A stretch of 16,818 bases of DNA, from NCBI GenBank assembly GCA_017459225.1, contig JAFUDL010000409.1:1-16818 (forward strand), in the 5' to 3' direction. A program made the position numbers and the translations under genes. Below are positions 1 through 7,400 of this stretch, one piece after another (the first letter of the stretch is position 1; each line of letters opens with the position of its first letter). The notes under the pieces were generated by a model. It was not told the origin of the DNA. It saw nothing but the letters and a program-made list of their open reading frames with translations, and did not search any database. The stretch is from Kiritimatiellia bacterium. GTDB taxonomy: Bacteria; Verrucomicrobiota; Kiritimatiellia; RFP12; UBA1067.

Positions 1-384
1 CCACGGCTGGTGCACCATGATGCGCGCGTGCGGCAGCGCGTAGCGCCGGCCCCTCTCGCCGGCCGCGAGCAGCACCGCGCCCATCGACGCGGCCTGTCCC
101 ACGCAGTACGTGGCCACGGGGCACTTCACCATCCTCATCGTGTCGAGTATCGCGAGGCCGGCCGTGACGCTGCCGCCCGGCGAGTTGATGTACATCGCCA
201 CCGCCTTCTTGGGGTCCTGCGCCTGCAGGAAGAGAAGCTGCGCGACGACGGCGTTGGCCATGTCGTCGTCTATCTCCCCGCCCACGAACACGATGCGGTC
301 CTTGAGGAGGCGCGAGTAGATGTCGTACGCGCGCTCGCCGCCACCGGTCTTCTCTACAACCATGGGAATCAGTCTAGCATTCAT
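1..384 (-). CDS. clpP: ATP-dependent Clp protease proteolytic subunit ClpP (C-terminus beyond window)
   Basis: This is the N-terminal 128 residues of a ClpP serine peptidase, the barrel-shaped chamber that degrades proteins fed to it by a AAA+ unfoldase in the cytoplasm. Visible hallmarks are the MVVEKTGGGERAYDIYSRLL start region, the YINSPGGSVTAG oxyanion/handle segment (about 65-76), the catalytic serine in GQAASMGA (Ser100) and the catalytic histidine in MVHQPW (His125). The catalytic Asp and the rest, about 65-70 residues by comparison with usual ClpP length, lie left of the window. The start at 384 is supported by AAAGGAAA at 391-398, 6 nt upstream; there is little propeptide. It lies 46 bp downstream of the AAA+ ATPase gene on the same strand and is probably co-transcribed with it, rather than with clpX as is common. 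Identification as ClpP is firm; whether it is the housekeeping copy or a second, dedicated paralogue cannot be told here. Confidence 0.96.
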   Translation of the reverse strand, partial: MNARLIPMVVEKTGGGERAYDIYSRLLKDRIVFVGGEIDDDMANAVVAQLLFLQAQDPKKAVAMYINSPGGSVTAGLAILDTMRMVKCPVATYCVGQAASMGAVLLAAGERGRRYALPHARIMVHQPW

Positions 385-430
385 TTGTCTTTTCCTTTCG
401 ATGATAGAAAACGTTGTTGCTGGGCAGATA

Positions 431-2623
431 TTACACATTTTCGCCGAAGCCGATGGGCAGCAGGCTGGTGCGCTTGTCCTTCTTCACGGCGCACTCCTCC
501 TTCAGCGCCTCGATGCGCTCGAGGTTCGTGACCTCGTCGCCGAGGTAGAACTGCTCCTGGCGCACGGTGCGGAAGTCGCCGGGCGCGAGGTTGCGCAGCC
601 TGCACAGCTCCGCGGCCTCCTCCTCGGAGAGCCTGGTCCTGAACATCCGCTCGAAGAACGTCCTCTTCCCGGCGTCGTCGAGGTAGCCGAACTCGAGCTT
701 GAACGTGAAGCGGCGCATCGTCGCGGGGTCGAGGCTCTTCGAGAAGTTCGTCGCCGCCACCATGATGCCGTCGAAGCCCTCCATCTGCTGGAGGAGCTCG
801 TTCACCTGGGTGACCTCCCAGCTGCGGGAGGCGTTCGAGCGGTCCTGCAGGAGGCCGTCCACCTCGTCGAAAAAGAGGATGGCGCGCTCGGCCTCCGCGC
901 GGCGGAAGGCGCGGGCGATGTTCTGCTCGCTCTGGCCCACGTACATCCCGAGGATGTCGCTGCCCTTCACCACCACGACCTTCCGGTCGAGCTCCTTGCC
1001 GAGGTACTTGACGAACTCGGTCTTGCCAGTGCCGGGAGGCCCGTAGAGGAGGACGTTCATCCGGGGCCTGTCCTCGGCCGCCGCGGAGAAGCCGGCGTCG
1101 AGGTAGTTGCGCGCGGCCTTCACCAGGCGCTCGAGCGAGACCTTGCCCCTGATGCTGAGCCCGTCGAGCGAGTAGTCCTTCGCGGGGAGGAAGGCGTTCG
1201 CGTCCTTCACGCCCATGAGCCTGCAGTGCGGCTTCATCAGCGCCGCCACGAGCTCGTCCACCTTGTCGGCGGCGGGCGCCATGCGCTTCACGTTCGCGAG
1301 CACCGTGGAGATGCCGCCCGCGCTCGTCTCGTACTTCGAGGCGTACTGCTCGATCTTCTCCCCTGGAATGAGCTCCCCGAGGCCGTGCCTCGCCACCTGG
1401 TTGCGCCAGATGGCGACGCGCTGGGCGTTGTTCAGGCGCTCGAAGCAGACGGAGTAGTCGAAGCGGCGGCGCACGCTCTCGTCCATCGCCTCCGCGGGCG
1501 CGTTGGATATCCACACCGCGGGAACCCTCATCTCGTCGAGAATGGAGTTCATCACGCCCTTCTCGGTGGACTTGCCGCCGGTGTCGAAGCCGAAGAGACC
1601 GAAGGGGCCAAAGCCGCCGGACGTCCCGCGCAGCAGCTCGTCCGCCTCGTCCACTATCATCAGGCTCGTCTCGGGGTCCTCCTGGTTGTTGCACATCTGG
1701 ATGCCCATCATGCGCGCCTCGGACTTCATGTTGCGGCCGTCGTCGTCGCCCTGGCGGATCTCGAACGCGGCGCGGCCGAGCTCCTTCGCGAGGGAGCGGG
1801 CGAACGAGGTCTTGCCCGTGCCGGGCGCCCCGTAGAGGAGTACGTTGCACCTGCCGCCCGCGGCGACCATGCGCCTTAGCACCTCGCCGTCCTTCGCGGC
1901 GAGCTCGCCGTAGAACTCCCAGGGGAGGACGTCCCTCTCGTCGCTCCTGGCGTAGAAGCGGCGCTCGATGGTCTCCTCGGACGTGCCGTCCATGAACCCG
2001 CCCAGCGTGCGGCGGCTGAAGTCGTAGTCGCAGTCGAGGAGCCCGAGCCTGAGCAGGGTCCCCTTCGGCGAGAGCGCCTGCGACACCTCGTCGTACGAGC
2101 GGTCGAGGGCCATCGCGTAGTAGAGGGGCTTGTCGCGGTCTTCGACGTGATGGACGGGCCAGCTGAAGCACGTCTGGTCGCACACGTAGGCGAGCACTAG
2201 CAGCTCCGCCTCCAGGTCGCCGAGCTTGAGGGCGCGGGCGAGCTCGGCGAAGCGGCGCCCGACAACGTCCTCCCCCCTGTCCTCGCAGTCGGCCTCCATG
2301 TACTCGAGCGCGGCCTCGAGGACCGCGCGGCACTTGGCGCGGCTCCCCTCGTTGTTCCAGAGCGCGCAGAACACGTCGTCCAGCGGGTCCGAGAGGTCGA
2401 GGCGGCAGGCGCGGGAGCGCGCCTTCGCCATCTCGTCCAGCTCGGCGGGCGGGTACGCCGCCTCTACGAGCTCCACCCCCCTGTCGTGGTCGAGGCAGTT
2501 GCGCACGACGGCGAAGAAGTCGTCGTCGCGGCAGGCCTCGTCGTAGTTCCTGACCATGTTGCCGAAGTATTTCAGGAGCCTGCGGTACAGGAAGCTCTGC
2601 GGTATCTGCTTGAATTTCGCCAT
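431..2623 (-). CDS. Double AAA+ domain ATPase (Cdc48/SpoVK-like) with C-terminal IGF tail; candidate ClpP unfoldase
   Basis: A 730-residue cytoplasmic AAA+ ATPase. Residues 1-255 form a mostly helical N-terminal region I do not recognise. AAA domain 1 has Walker A GAPGTGKT (265-272), Walker B LMIVDEADE (321-329), Asn374 as likely sensor 1 and an RRRF arginine cluster (385-388). AAA domain 2 has GPPGTGKT (528-535), a pore-loop-like LGMYVGQSEQN (558-568), Walker B AILFFDEVDG (581-590), sensor-1 Asn626 and MRRF (636-639), close to Cdc48/p97 D2. The protein ends LLPIGFGENV (721-730). The IGFG string matches the ClpP-binding loop of ClpX but sits at the extreme C-terminus, where proteasomal ATPases carry HbYX. 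clpP follows after 46 bp and a 95-aa gene precedes it by 47 bp. The start is preceded by a purine-rich but weak AAAGAGAGAA. Inference: it unfolds substrates for the neighbouring ClpP. The AAA+ assignment is secure, the partnership is not proven. Confidence 0.93.
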   Translation of the reverse strand: MAKFKQIPQSFLYRRLLKYFGNMVRNYDEACRDDDFFAVVRNCLDHDRGVELVEAAYPPAELDEMAKARSRACRLDLSDPLDDVFCALWNNEGSRAKCRAVLEAALEYMEADCEDRGEDVVGRRFAELARALKLGDLEAELLVLAYVCDQTCFSWPVHHVEDRDKPLYYAMALDRSYDEVSQALSPKGTLLRLGLLDCDYDFSRRTLGGFMDGTSEETIERRFYARSDERDVLPWEFYGELAAKDGEVLRRMVAAGGRCNVLLYGAPGTGKTSFARSLAKELGRAAFEIRQGDDDGRNMKSEARMMGIQMCNNQEDPETSLMIVDEADELLRGTSGGFGPFGLFGFDTGGKSTEKGVMNSILDEMRVPAVWISNAPAEAMDESVRRRFDYSVCFERLNNAQRVAIWRNQVARHGLGELIPGEKIEQYASKYETSAGGISTVLANVKRMAPAADKVDELVAALMKPHCRLMGVKDANAFLPAKDYSLDGLSIRGKVSLERLVKAARNYLDAGFSAAAEDRPRMNVLLYGPPGTGKTEFVKYLGKELDRKVVVVKGSDILGMYVGQSEQNIARAFRRAEAERAILFFDEVDGLLQDRSNASRSWEVTQVNELLQQMEGFDGIMVAATNFSKSLDPATMRRFTFKLEFGYLDDAGKRTFFERMFRTRLSEEEAAELCRLRNLAPGDFRTVRQEQFYLGDEVTNLERIEALKEECAVKKDKRTSLLPIGFGENV

Positions 2624-2670
2624 TGTCTAGTTCTCTCTTTCTTTGTTCTCGGTTTGTCGTCGGTTGACTC

Positions 2671-2958
2671 TCAGGCGCCGAAGAAGTCTTCGGCCGCCAT
2701 CGTCCCGTCGCCATGAAGGCGGCGGGCGGCCTCGCGGGCCTCCTCGAGCGCCTGCCTCTCGCCGGCCCGGCCGGCGATGATCGCCGCCGCGCGGGCGCGC
2801 GACACGCTGTAGATGCGCATGACCATCTTCAGCTTCAGCTCGGCGAAGAGGTCCTTGTCGGCCTTCCTGCCGCGTGCCCTGCCCCTGCGGGCGGGCGCAT
2901 TGTGCTTCCTGGGTTCGCCGAAGAACTCTTCGGCGCTCGTCATCGTCTCTTTGTTCAT
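2671..2958 (-). CDS. Small basic helical protein (95 aa) with the same AE(E/D)FFG motif at both ends
   Basis: No family recognised. The protein starts MNKETMTSAEEFFGEP and ends GTMAAEDFFGA, so a T-M-x-A-E-acidic-F-F-G motif occurs at residues 5-14 and 86-94. Between them are an Arg/Gly-rich stretch (about 20-33) and a charged, probably helical segment (about 34-82). The start at 2958 is chosen because AGAAGGA (2967-2973) sits 8 nt upstream; an in-frame start 12 codons earlier has no such support. It lies 48 bp downstream of a 46-aa gene and 47 bp upstream of the AAA+ ATPase gene, all on one strand. Its position suggests an adaptor, regulator or substrate of the AAA+/ClpP pair, but nothing in the sequence proves this. 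At DNA level the two motifs are 18-bp palindromes. Confidence 0.72.
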   Translation of the reverse strand: MNKETMTSAEEFFGEPRKHNAPARRGRARGRKADKDLFAELKLKMVMRIYSVSRARAAAIIAGRAGERQALEEAREAARRLHGDGTMAAEDFFGA

Positions 2959-3006
2959 GGTGGTTGTCCTTCTAGATTGTCGTCCCGCTTGCAAGAGAAA
3001 GCGTCC

Positions 3007-3147
3007 TCATGGGCACTTTCTTACGGAAGATTTTTTCCTGGTCATGTTCTGACCGGCGGCGGCCAGAACACGACCCTGCATTGGCCCTGGGCGCGGGACG
3101 GATCTGGCGTCGTCGTCGTCGCTGATGGTGGTGTGTGGTTTAGGCAT
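3007..3147 (-). CDS. Small hypothetical protein (46 aa), first gene of the AAA+/clpP cassette
   Basis: A 46-residue open frame of unknown function, supported mainly by a near-ideal Shine-Dalgarno AAAGGAGA at 3152-3159, 4 nt from the ATG. The peptide has an acidic DDDD patch (residues 10-13), a Pro/Gly/Met-rich centre and a basic tail ending TRKKSSVRKCP. It has no membrane segment and no signal peptide. The frame is open further upstream (to about 3321), but that extension has Cys/Trp-rich low-quality composition and no ribosome binding site near its start, so I reject it. The next gene begins 48 bp downstream on the same strand. It could be a leader peptide, a small regulator or a substrate of the protease system. 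Coding status rests on the ribosome binding site and position, so confidence is moderate. Confidence 0.55.
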   Translation of the reverse strand: MPKPHTTISDDDDARSVPRPGPMQGRVLAAAGQNMTRKKSSVRKCP

Positions 3148-3151
3148 GGTG

Positions 3152-3159
3152 TCTCCTTT
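3152..3159 (-). promoter_or_regulatory. Strong ribosome binding site for the 46-aa gene
   Basis: AAAGGAGA on the minus strand, 4 nt before the ATG at 3147. It decides the start of the small gene against a longer in-frame reading. Confidence 0.75.
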
Positions 3160-3166
3160 GGGTTGA

Positions 3167-3184
3167 CGTCTTTTTATGCAGACG
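3167..3184 (-). promoter_or_regulatory. Small stem-loop just upstream of the 46-aa gene ribosome binding site
   Basis: Perfect 5-bp arms CGTCT/AGACG around an 8-nt A-rich loop (GCATAAAA on the minus strand), 7 nt upstream of the Shine-Dalgarno. It is short and may be chance; it could influence translation of the first cassette gene. Confidence 0.3.
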
Positions 3185-3316
3185 CAAAAAGCGCCGCAGG
3201 CAGAAGCAAAGACAGCCCCTGCCGCAGCCAGTTCATTGAAGAACGTCAACGAACCGGCTCGCGTCTGCGCCAGCCGTTGCCAGATGGAAACATTCTGCGG
3301 GGGCCATCCCGGCTGA

Positions 3317-3388
3317 GCCAATGTCGCTTTTGTGGAAGCGTGAAATTATGTCATTCTAGCAGTGACATTGGCAATGTCACAATGACAC
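3317..3388. promoter_or_regulatory. Cluster of TGACA/TGTCA half-sites with a perfect inverted repeat (candidate operator)
   Basis: GTGACATT-GGC-AATGTCAC (3362-3380) is a perfect 8-bp inverted repeat. It is nested inside TGTCATT (3349-3355) and AATGACA (3381-3387), which are complementary to each other. A further GCCAATGTC half-site lies at 3317-3325. The minus strand also holds weak promoter-like boxes overlapping the repeat (TTGTGA, 18 nt, TAGAAT). No T-run follows either side, so a rho-independent terminator of the LRR gene is less likely than a binding site for a regulator of the minus-strand cassette that starts at 3147. The 278 bp between 3148 and 3425 hold nothing else that I can support. 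Confidence 0.45.
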
Positions 3389-3425
3389 AATGGGGCACGG
3401 CACTCTCCCCCGCAGCCGTAATCTA

Positions 3426-4259
3426 CTATCTCATCTTGATAGTCAGGGATTTTCCATCGTCTTCCGCAACCGTCTCGTGCGCCTGCATGTAGCCGTAGTC
3501 CACCGGCCACTTCTCGGGCACGCCTTTCTCGTACGGAGCAATCCATCCGTATGTGTTTCTGTTGATGTGGACCTTGAACCTCTCGTAGTAGCCGTAGTTG
3601 CGGAAGATCATCTCGCCAAGAACAGACGTGTTCGTCCCTACAGGAACCGTAAGACGCGGCGCGTTTCCGAGGAAGTACACATCCGTAAGCTGGGCACATC
3701 CCTGGAAACATCCTGCCCCCAGCCGGGAGAGCGTCTTCGGGAACGTGATCGACATGAGGCTGATGCAATTCGTGAACGCCGAGTCGCCCACCGTCGCGAG
3801 ACCAGATCCTGAGGCGAACGTTATGTTCGTCAGATTCCAGCAGTCGGAGAACGCACGTGCGCCTATCTCGCGCACTGTCGCGGGAATCGTCACGCTCCGG
3901 ATCTTCTGACACGCGATAAACGCAGCGTCATTGATCTTCCGCACAGGAAGCCCCCCGATCTTGGACGGAATCACAACCTTGCCATCATACGCCGTATTCG
4001 ACAGGGCTTGGCGCGCCGGGTAACAGTGCCCAAGCACCACATAGGTCGCCTGTGCCTCGCCAGTGCGGCCGGGTTCGCATACCTTCGTGTAGTTGAGGGC
4101 CGGAGTGCCCGTGGTTGTACCGGTGTAGTACTCGTAGGGCGGATACGACAGACCCACCGCTGTTGCTGCCCCCAACAGCACGATTGCCACGAAACCAAGC
4201 TTCGCCATTCTGCAAAAGCGCCCGTTGTTATTCACGAATGCGTTGTCGATCTCTGTCAT
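3426..4259 (-). CDS. BspA-like leucine-rich-repeat (LRR_5) protein with N-terminal membrane segment
   Basis: A 277-residue protein. Residues about 18-38 (MAKLGFVAIVLLGAATAVGL) are a hydrophobic signal-anchor or signal peptide after a short polar N-terminus, so the body is exported. Residues about 90-215 hold BspA/LRR_5 repeats with the typical G(A/D)xAFxxCxxLxxxxIPxTVxxIG pattern: KINDAAFIACQKIRSVTIP, then EIGARAFSDCWNLTNITFA, then VGDSAFTNCISLMSITFP, then LGAGCFQGCAQLTDVYF. Such proteins are surface or secreted binding proteins in gut bacteria and some eukaryotic parasites. The C-terminal 60 residues are not repetitive and carry no sorting motif I recognise. Of two nearby ATGs (4265 and 4259) the second has the better 9-nt spacing from AAAAGGAG at 4269-4276. 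It lies 164 bp downstream of the giant CotH gene, with its own promoter candidate. Ligand unknown. Confidence 0.88.
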   Translation of the reverse strand: MTEIDNAFVNNNGRFCRMAKLGFVAIVLLGAATAVGLSYPPYEYYTGTTTGTPALNYTKVCEPGRTGEAQATYVVLGHCYPARQALSNTAYDGKVVIPSKIGGLPVRKINDAAFIACQKIRSVTIPATVREIGARAFSDCWNLTNITFASGSGLATVGDSAFTNCISLMSITFPKTLSRLGAGCFQGCAQLTDVYFLGNAPRLTVPVGTNTSVLGEMIFRNYGYYERFKVHINRNTYGWIAPYEKGVPEKWPVDYGYMQAHETVAEDDGKSLTIKMR

Positions 4260-4268
4260 ATGCATATG

Positions 4269-4276
4269 CTCCTTTT
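4269..4276 (-). promoter_or_regulatory. Ribosome binding site deciding the LRR gene start
   Basis: AAAAGGAG on the minus strand. The two in-frame ATGs are 3 and 9 nt downstream; only the second spacing is normal, so 4259 is preferred over 4265 and over the far-upstream starts. Confidence 0.65.
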
Positions 4277-4290
4277 CTGCATGCGGTAAC

Positions 4291-4299
4291 ATTGTACCA
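4291..4299 (-). promoter_or_regulatory. Extended -10 promoter candidate for the LRR gene
   Basis: The minus strand reads TGG-TACAAT, an extended -10 element matching TATAAT at five of six bases, with no good -35. The implied start of transcription near 4284 would leave a leader of about 25 nt containing the AAAAGGAG site. This fits an independently expressed LRR gene; the rest of the 164-bp gap (4260-4423) shows no clear terminator for the upstream gene. Confidence 0.4.
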
Positions 4300-4423
4300 T
4301 AATTCCGCGGGTTCATCATTGTCCCCGCATACAAGGAACGTAGACTTCCAGCAAATATTACAGACATTCAAAAAATAAATCTTCTTGGGTCAAAGAGAAG
4401 CAGGTCCAAATGAAATCAAGTCG

Positions 4424-7400
4424 TCATCGTTCGGAGATGCGAAGGCGGAAGAAATGCCGTTCGCCATCGGCCGGACGCGTAAGCGTTCTCTTTTCAAGCG
4501 GCACAGGAACGACAGATCCAAGATCGACCGTATCCACGGATTCACCTGAAAGTTCCGTGAGGTGCTCCAGCCGCAAGATTCCGTTGAGCGCACGGTCGAT
4601 CAATGCGCCGTGCTGGCGCAGCTCCACGCCGAACTCGATCTTTCCCGCCGCGTCGAATGCAATTGCACTGAACGCAAGATCGATATCCGGATCAGTCTCG
4701 GGCAGCGACGCCACAAGGTAGCAGGCGGCAAGCGTGGCCACATCGCCACGAAACGCGGCCACGGCCTCTGCGCCTTCTTCCGCAGTGGAAACGCCCGCGA
4801 GCCACGCCTGCAGCGCAGGCAAAGAGAGTATCGCATCCGCAACGGCCTGGCGCGTGGCCCTGTCGTCGATGTCGGGAATCGATGGCCGCCAGTCTTCCGG
4901 CGAAACCACTTCAGCCGCAAACGACGTTGCGCAGAACGCACCTCCCTTGCCGTCGCACATCCGGAAGACGTTGCCCGTCCACTTCGTCGAAAGATAGAGA
5001 TGCTGGACTAGCGCCCCTCCGGCGTCAAAGAGACGAACGTCCACATTGCCGTCCGTGATCTTTCCATCCGGCCAGAAATCTGCCTTCGTGCAGCATAAGG
5101 ACGCGCCCGGGGCGAGCGTGAGGCCAAGCGGCAGCATGAATGCGCATTTCGCCACGGCGTCGCCCGTTTTCGTGCAGGTCACCTGCACGCCGCCGATGTG
5201 CAGCGCGGCAGTCTGGGCGAGATTGGTCAGGACGATATACTCCTCGCCGTCGCTGCCGCCCAACACCGGCACGCTCATGACCTCTGCGACGCGCAGCGAT
5301 GAGGCGAGGTCCGAAGAAACCGGCTCAAGTCCCCCTGCGGACCACTCACCTGGCCCGCACACAACTGGCGCGGAGGCGGCCAGCACCTCAAAACTCGGCG
5401 AGCCGCCTGTGACGCCTACCACCGGCCCGCCCGCAAGCGCGCCACCCGAAGGATAGTAGAAGCGTCCGTTCATCGACTCGTAGAGGCACACTACGCCGTT
5501 TTCGTCTCGCGCCGGCTCATAGTCGCGCGCAAGCGTTTCGCCTTCGTAGAACTTGAGCGAATAGACCGTGCCATAGCTGTGGCTTCCAGCTGAAGCGAGA
5601 GAAAAGAGATATGTGGCAGGCGCATAGTTCGCAGGGAACGCCGTCGCATCGCCCGAAAGCAGCACCTCGCCAGTCGCGGCGTCTTTCAGGTAGAAGTTGC
5701 CGAACTCGTAGTCGTAGATCGTCGTGGAATCCTGAACGACCGCGCCAGAGATGCGTCTGTCGGACGGGAAGTCGAGATAGGTGACGTCGCCTTTGTCTTT
5801 GTTTGAGAAGAAACGCCAGTCGTCGCGGTCGTTGCCCTTGTCGGTGCCAACGAACACGCCGCCAGCGCCCATGTCCATCGCGAACTTCACCCGGCAGCGC
5901 GTAGATGCCGTCGGCGTGTAGTCGAGCGCCACGCGCTGCGTGCCGTCACCACGCACGTAGGCGAGCTTCTCGCGTCCGGACGAGACGATCGTCTCGACGA
6001 GAAACACGCGCAGGACGGCTTCGGCAGATGAATCAAAACCAGCCGGCGCGCCCACGCGCAGCGCGCCCGTGCCAGCTGCGACCTCGCCGAGATCAGCCGT
6101 GTGGCTCCAATTGGACGGAGCCTCGCCAAGATCGGAGGAATCCCACGCCACCAGGAGACGCGCCGCGTGCGGAAGATTGGCGTATGCGACGGTGAGAGTC
6201 CCCGCGTCAAGCGTGGCCGTGAGAGCTACGGGAACGAATCCTGGCACGTCGATCTCCGAAAGCGCGCTCCATTCGCCGTCGGCAGAGCGGGCGCGCGCGC
6301 AGACGGCGAAGCCATTCTCGTCAACTGCGATCGCCTCCGTGAAAGTTTCGGCTGAAGCGCTCGCCGCACCGCCGAAGAGGCGAGGGTCGGAACCGTCGCG
6401 CGTGTAGTAGATCGTAGTGCCGGGAGACGAGACGAACGAGGCGAGCGCGCCGTTCCGGGAGAGTTCGAGCGTGGGCGCGTCGATGGAAGGATACCAGCCT
6501 TCAGTGCGGTAGTTGGCGAGAAGCAGCGGGAAGCGCCTTTCGATGAAGTCGGAGATGATGTATTCGCATGCGTTCGTCCAGGTGGCGTATGTCTGGCCAT
6601 TGCGTCCCCATCGCGCCGCCTCGTTCACGATAGCGTCGTCGATCTCCGCCATGCGCGAGCGGAAGCGCAGCACGTTGTTCGTCGTCGAGAGAACGCCGCC
6701 CGGGAAAAAGTGGCGGTGGAAGAGATCCGCCCACACGATGCGGTACTCGGCGTTCTTCATGAGCTCGTGGTTGAGCCAGTTGGAGTTGAAGTTGTTGAGG
6801 CCGGAGAACACGCCCCAGGCGACTGGGTTGCACGTGGCGTCGGCTACGAGACCATTGCGGCTCGCATACTGCGCGCCCATGCCAAGGGCATGCTCGCCGT
6901 CGTGGCAGAACCACTTGAAGCCGGTCGAAGCCTCGGTGTGGTTGTAGAGGACAAAGTAGTTGTTTGGCATTCTGCTCCAGATGGAGCAGGGCGAATCGCC
7001 GTCGGCGCAGTAGTGACCGATCTGCGTGCGAAGGATGAGGTTCGTGACGTCGATGTACACGGGATAGTCGGGGTTGCGGGTGCCGTCGGGGTTGCATCCG
7101 AGCGCACGCAGATAGGCGGCGTTCGACGTGAAGCCCGCAATCATCTGGTTGTAGAGCGCCTGGCGCGCGTCGTCGCTTCCGGAATTGAGCTCGTTGACGT
7201 TGTACGCGTCGTAGTCTTCCGACTCGCCGCCGAGGTAGGTGGAGGCGAAGTGGTCGTCGGCGCGCTCCTGCGTCTGGTAGAGCCCCCAGTACACGCCGTT
7301 GATGAAGAGGTTGCAGTAGCGGCTGCGCGTGTAGGGCTGGCCCACGTCGCGCTGGGCGTCGCGCTCGAACGTCTCGGTGACGAACGCGTCGCGCATCCAG

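Noticed and set aside
320..1879. Long plus-strand open frame opposite the AAA+ gene
   Set aside because: It is antisense to clear AAA+ coding sequence. The Leu/Val/Glu/His-rich product has no recognisable domains and arises because G+C-rich coding DNA has few stops on the opposite strand.
381..2714. 777-aa minus-strand frame overlapping the AAA+ gene
   Set aside because: It is an Arg/Pro-rich out-of-frame reading of the AAA+ ATPase; the Walker motifs and ribosome binding sites are all in the other frame.
3362..3380. Hairpin as rho-independent terminator of the LRR gene
   Set aside because: No run of T follows the stem on either strand, and the outer half-sites fit a binding-site cluster better.
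4260..4367. N-terminal extension of the LRR protein
   Set aside because: The extra 36 residues have no ribosome binding site near their start and would span the promoter candidate; AAAAGGAG points to the ATG at 4259.
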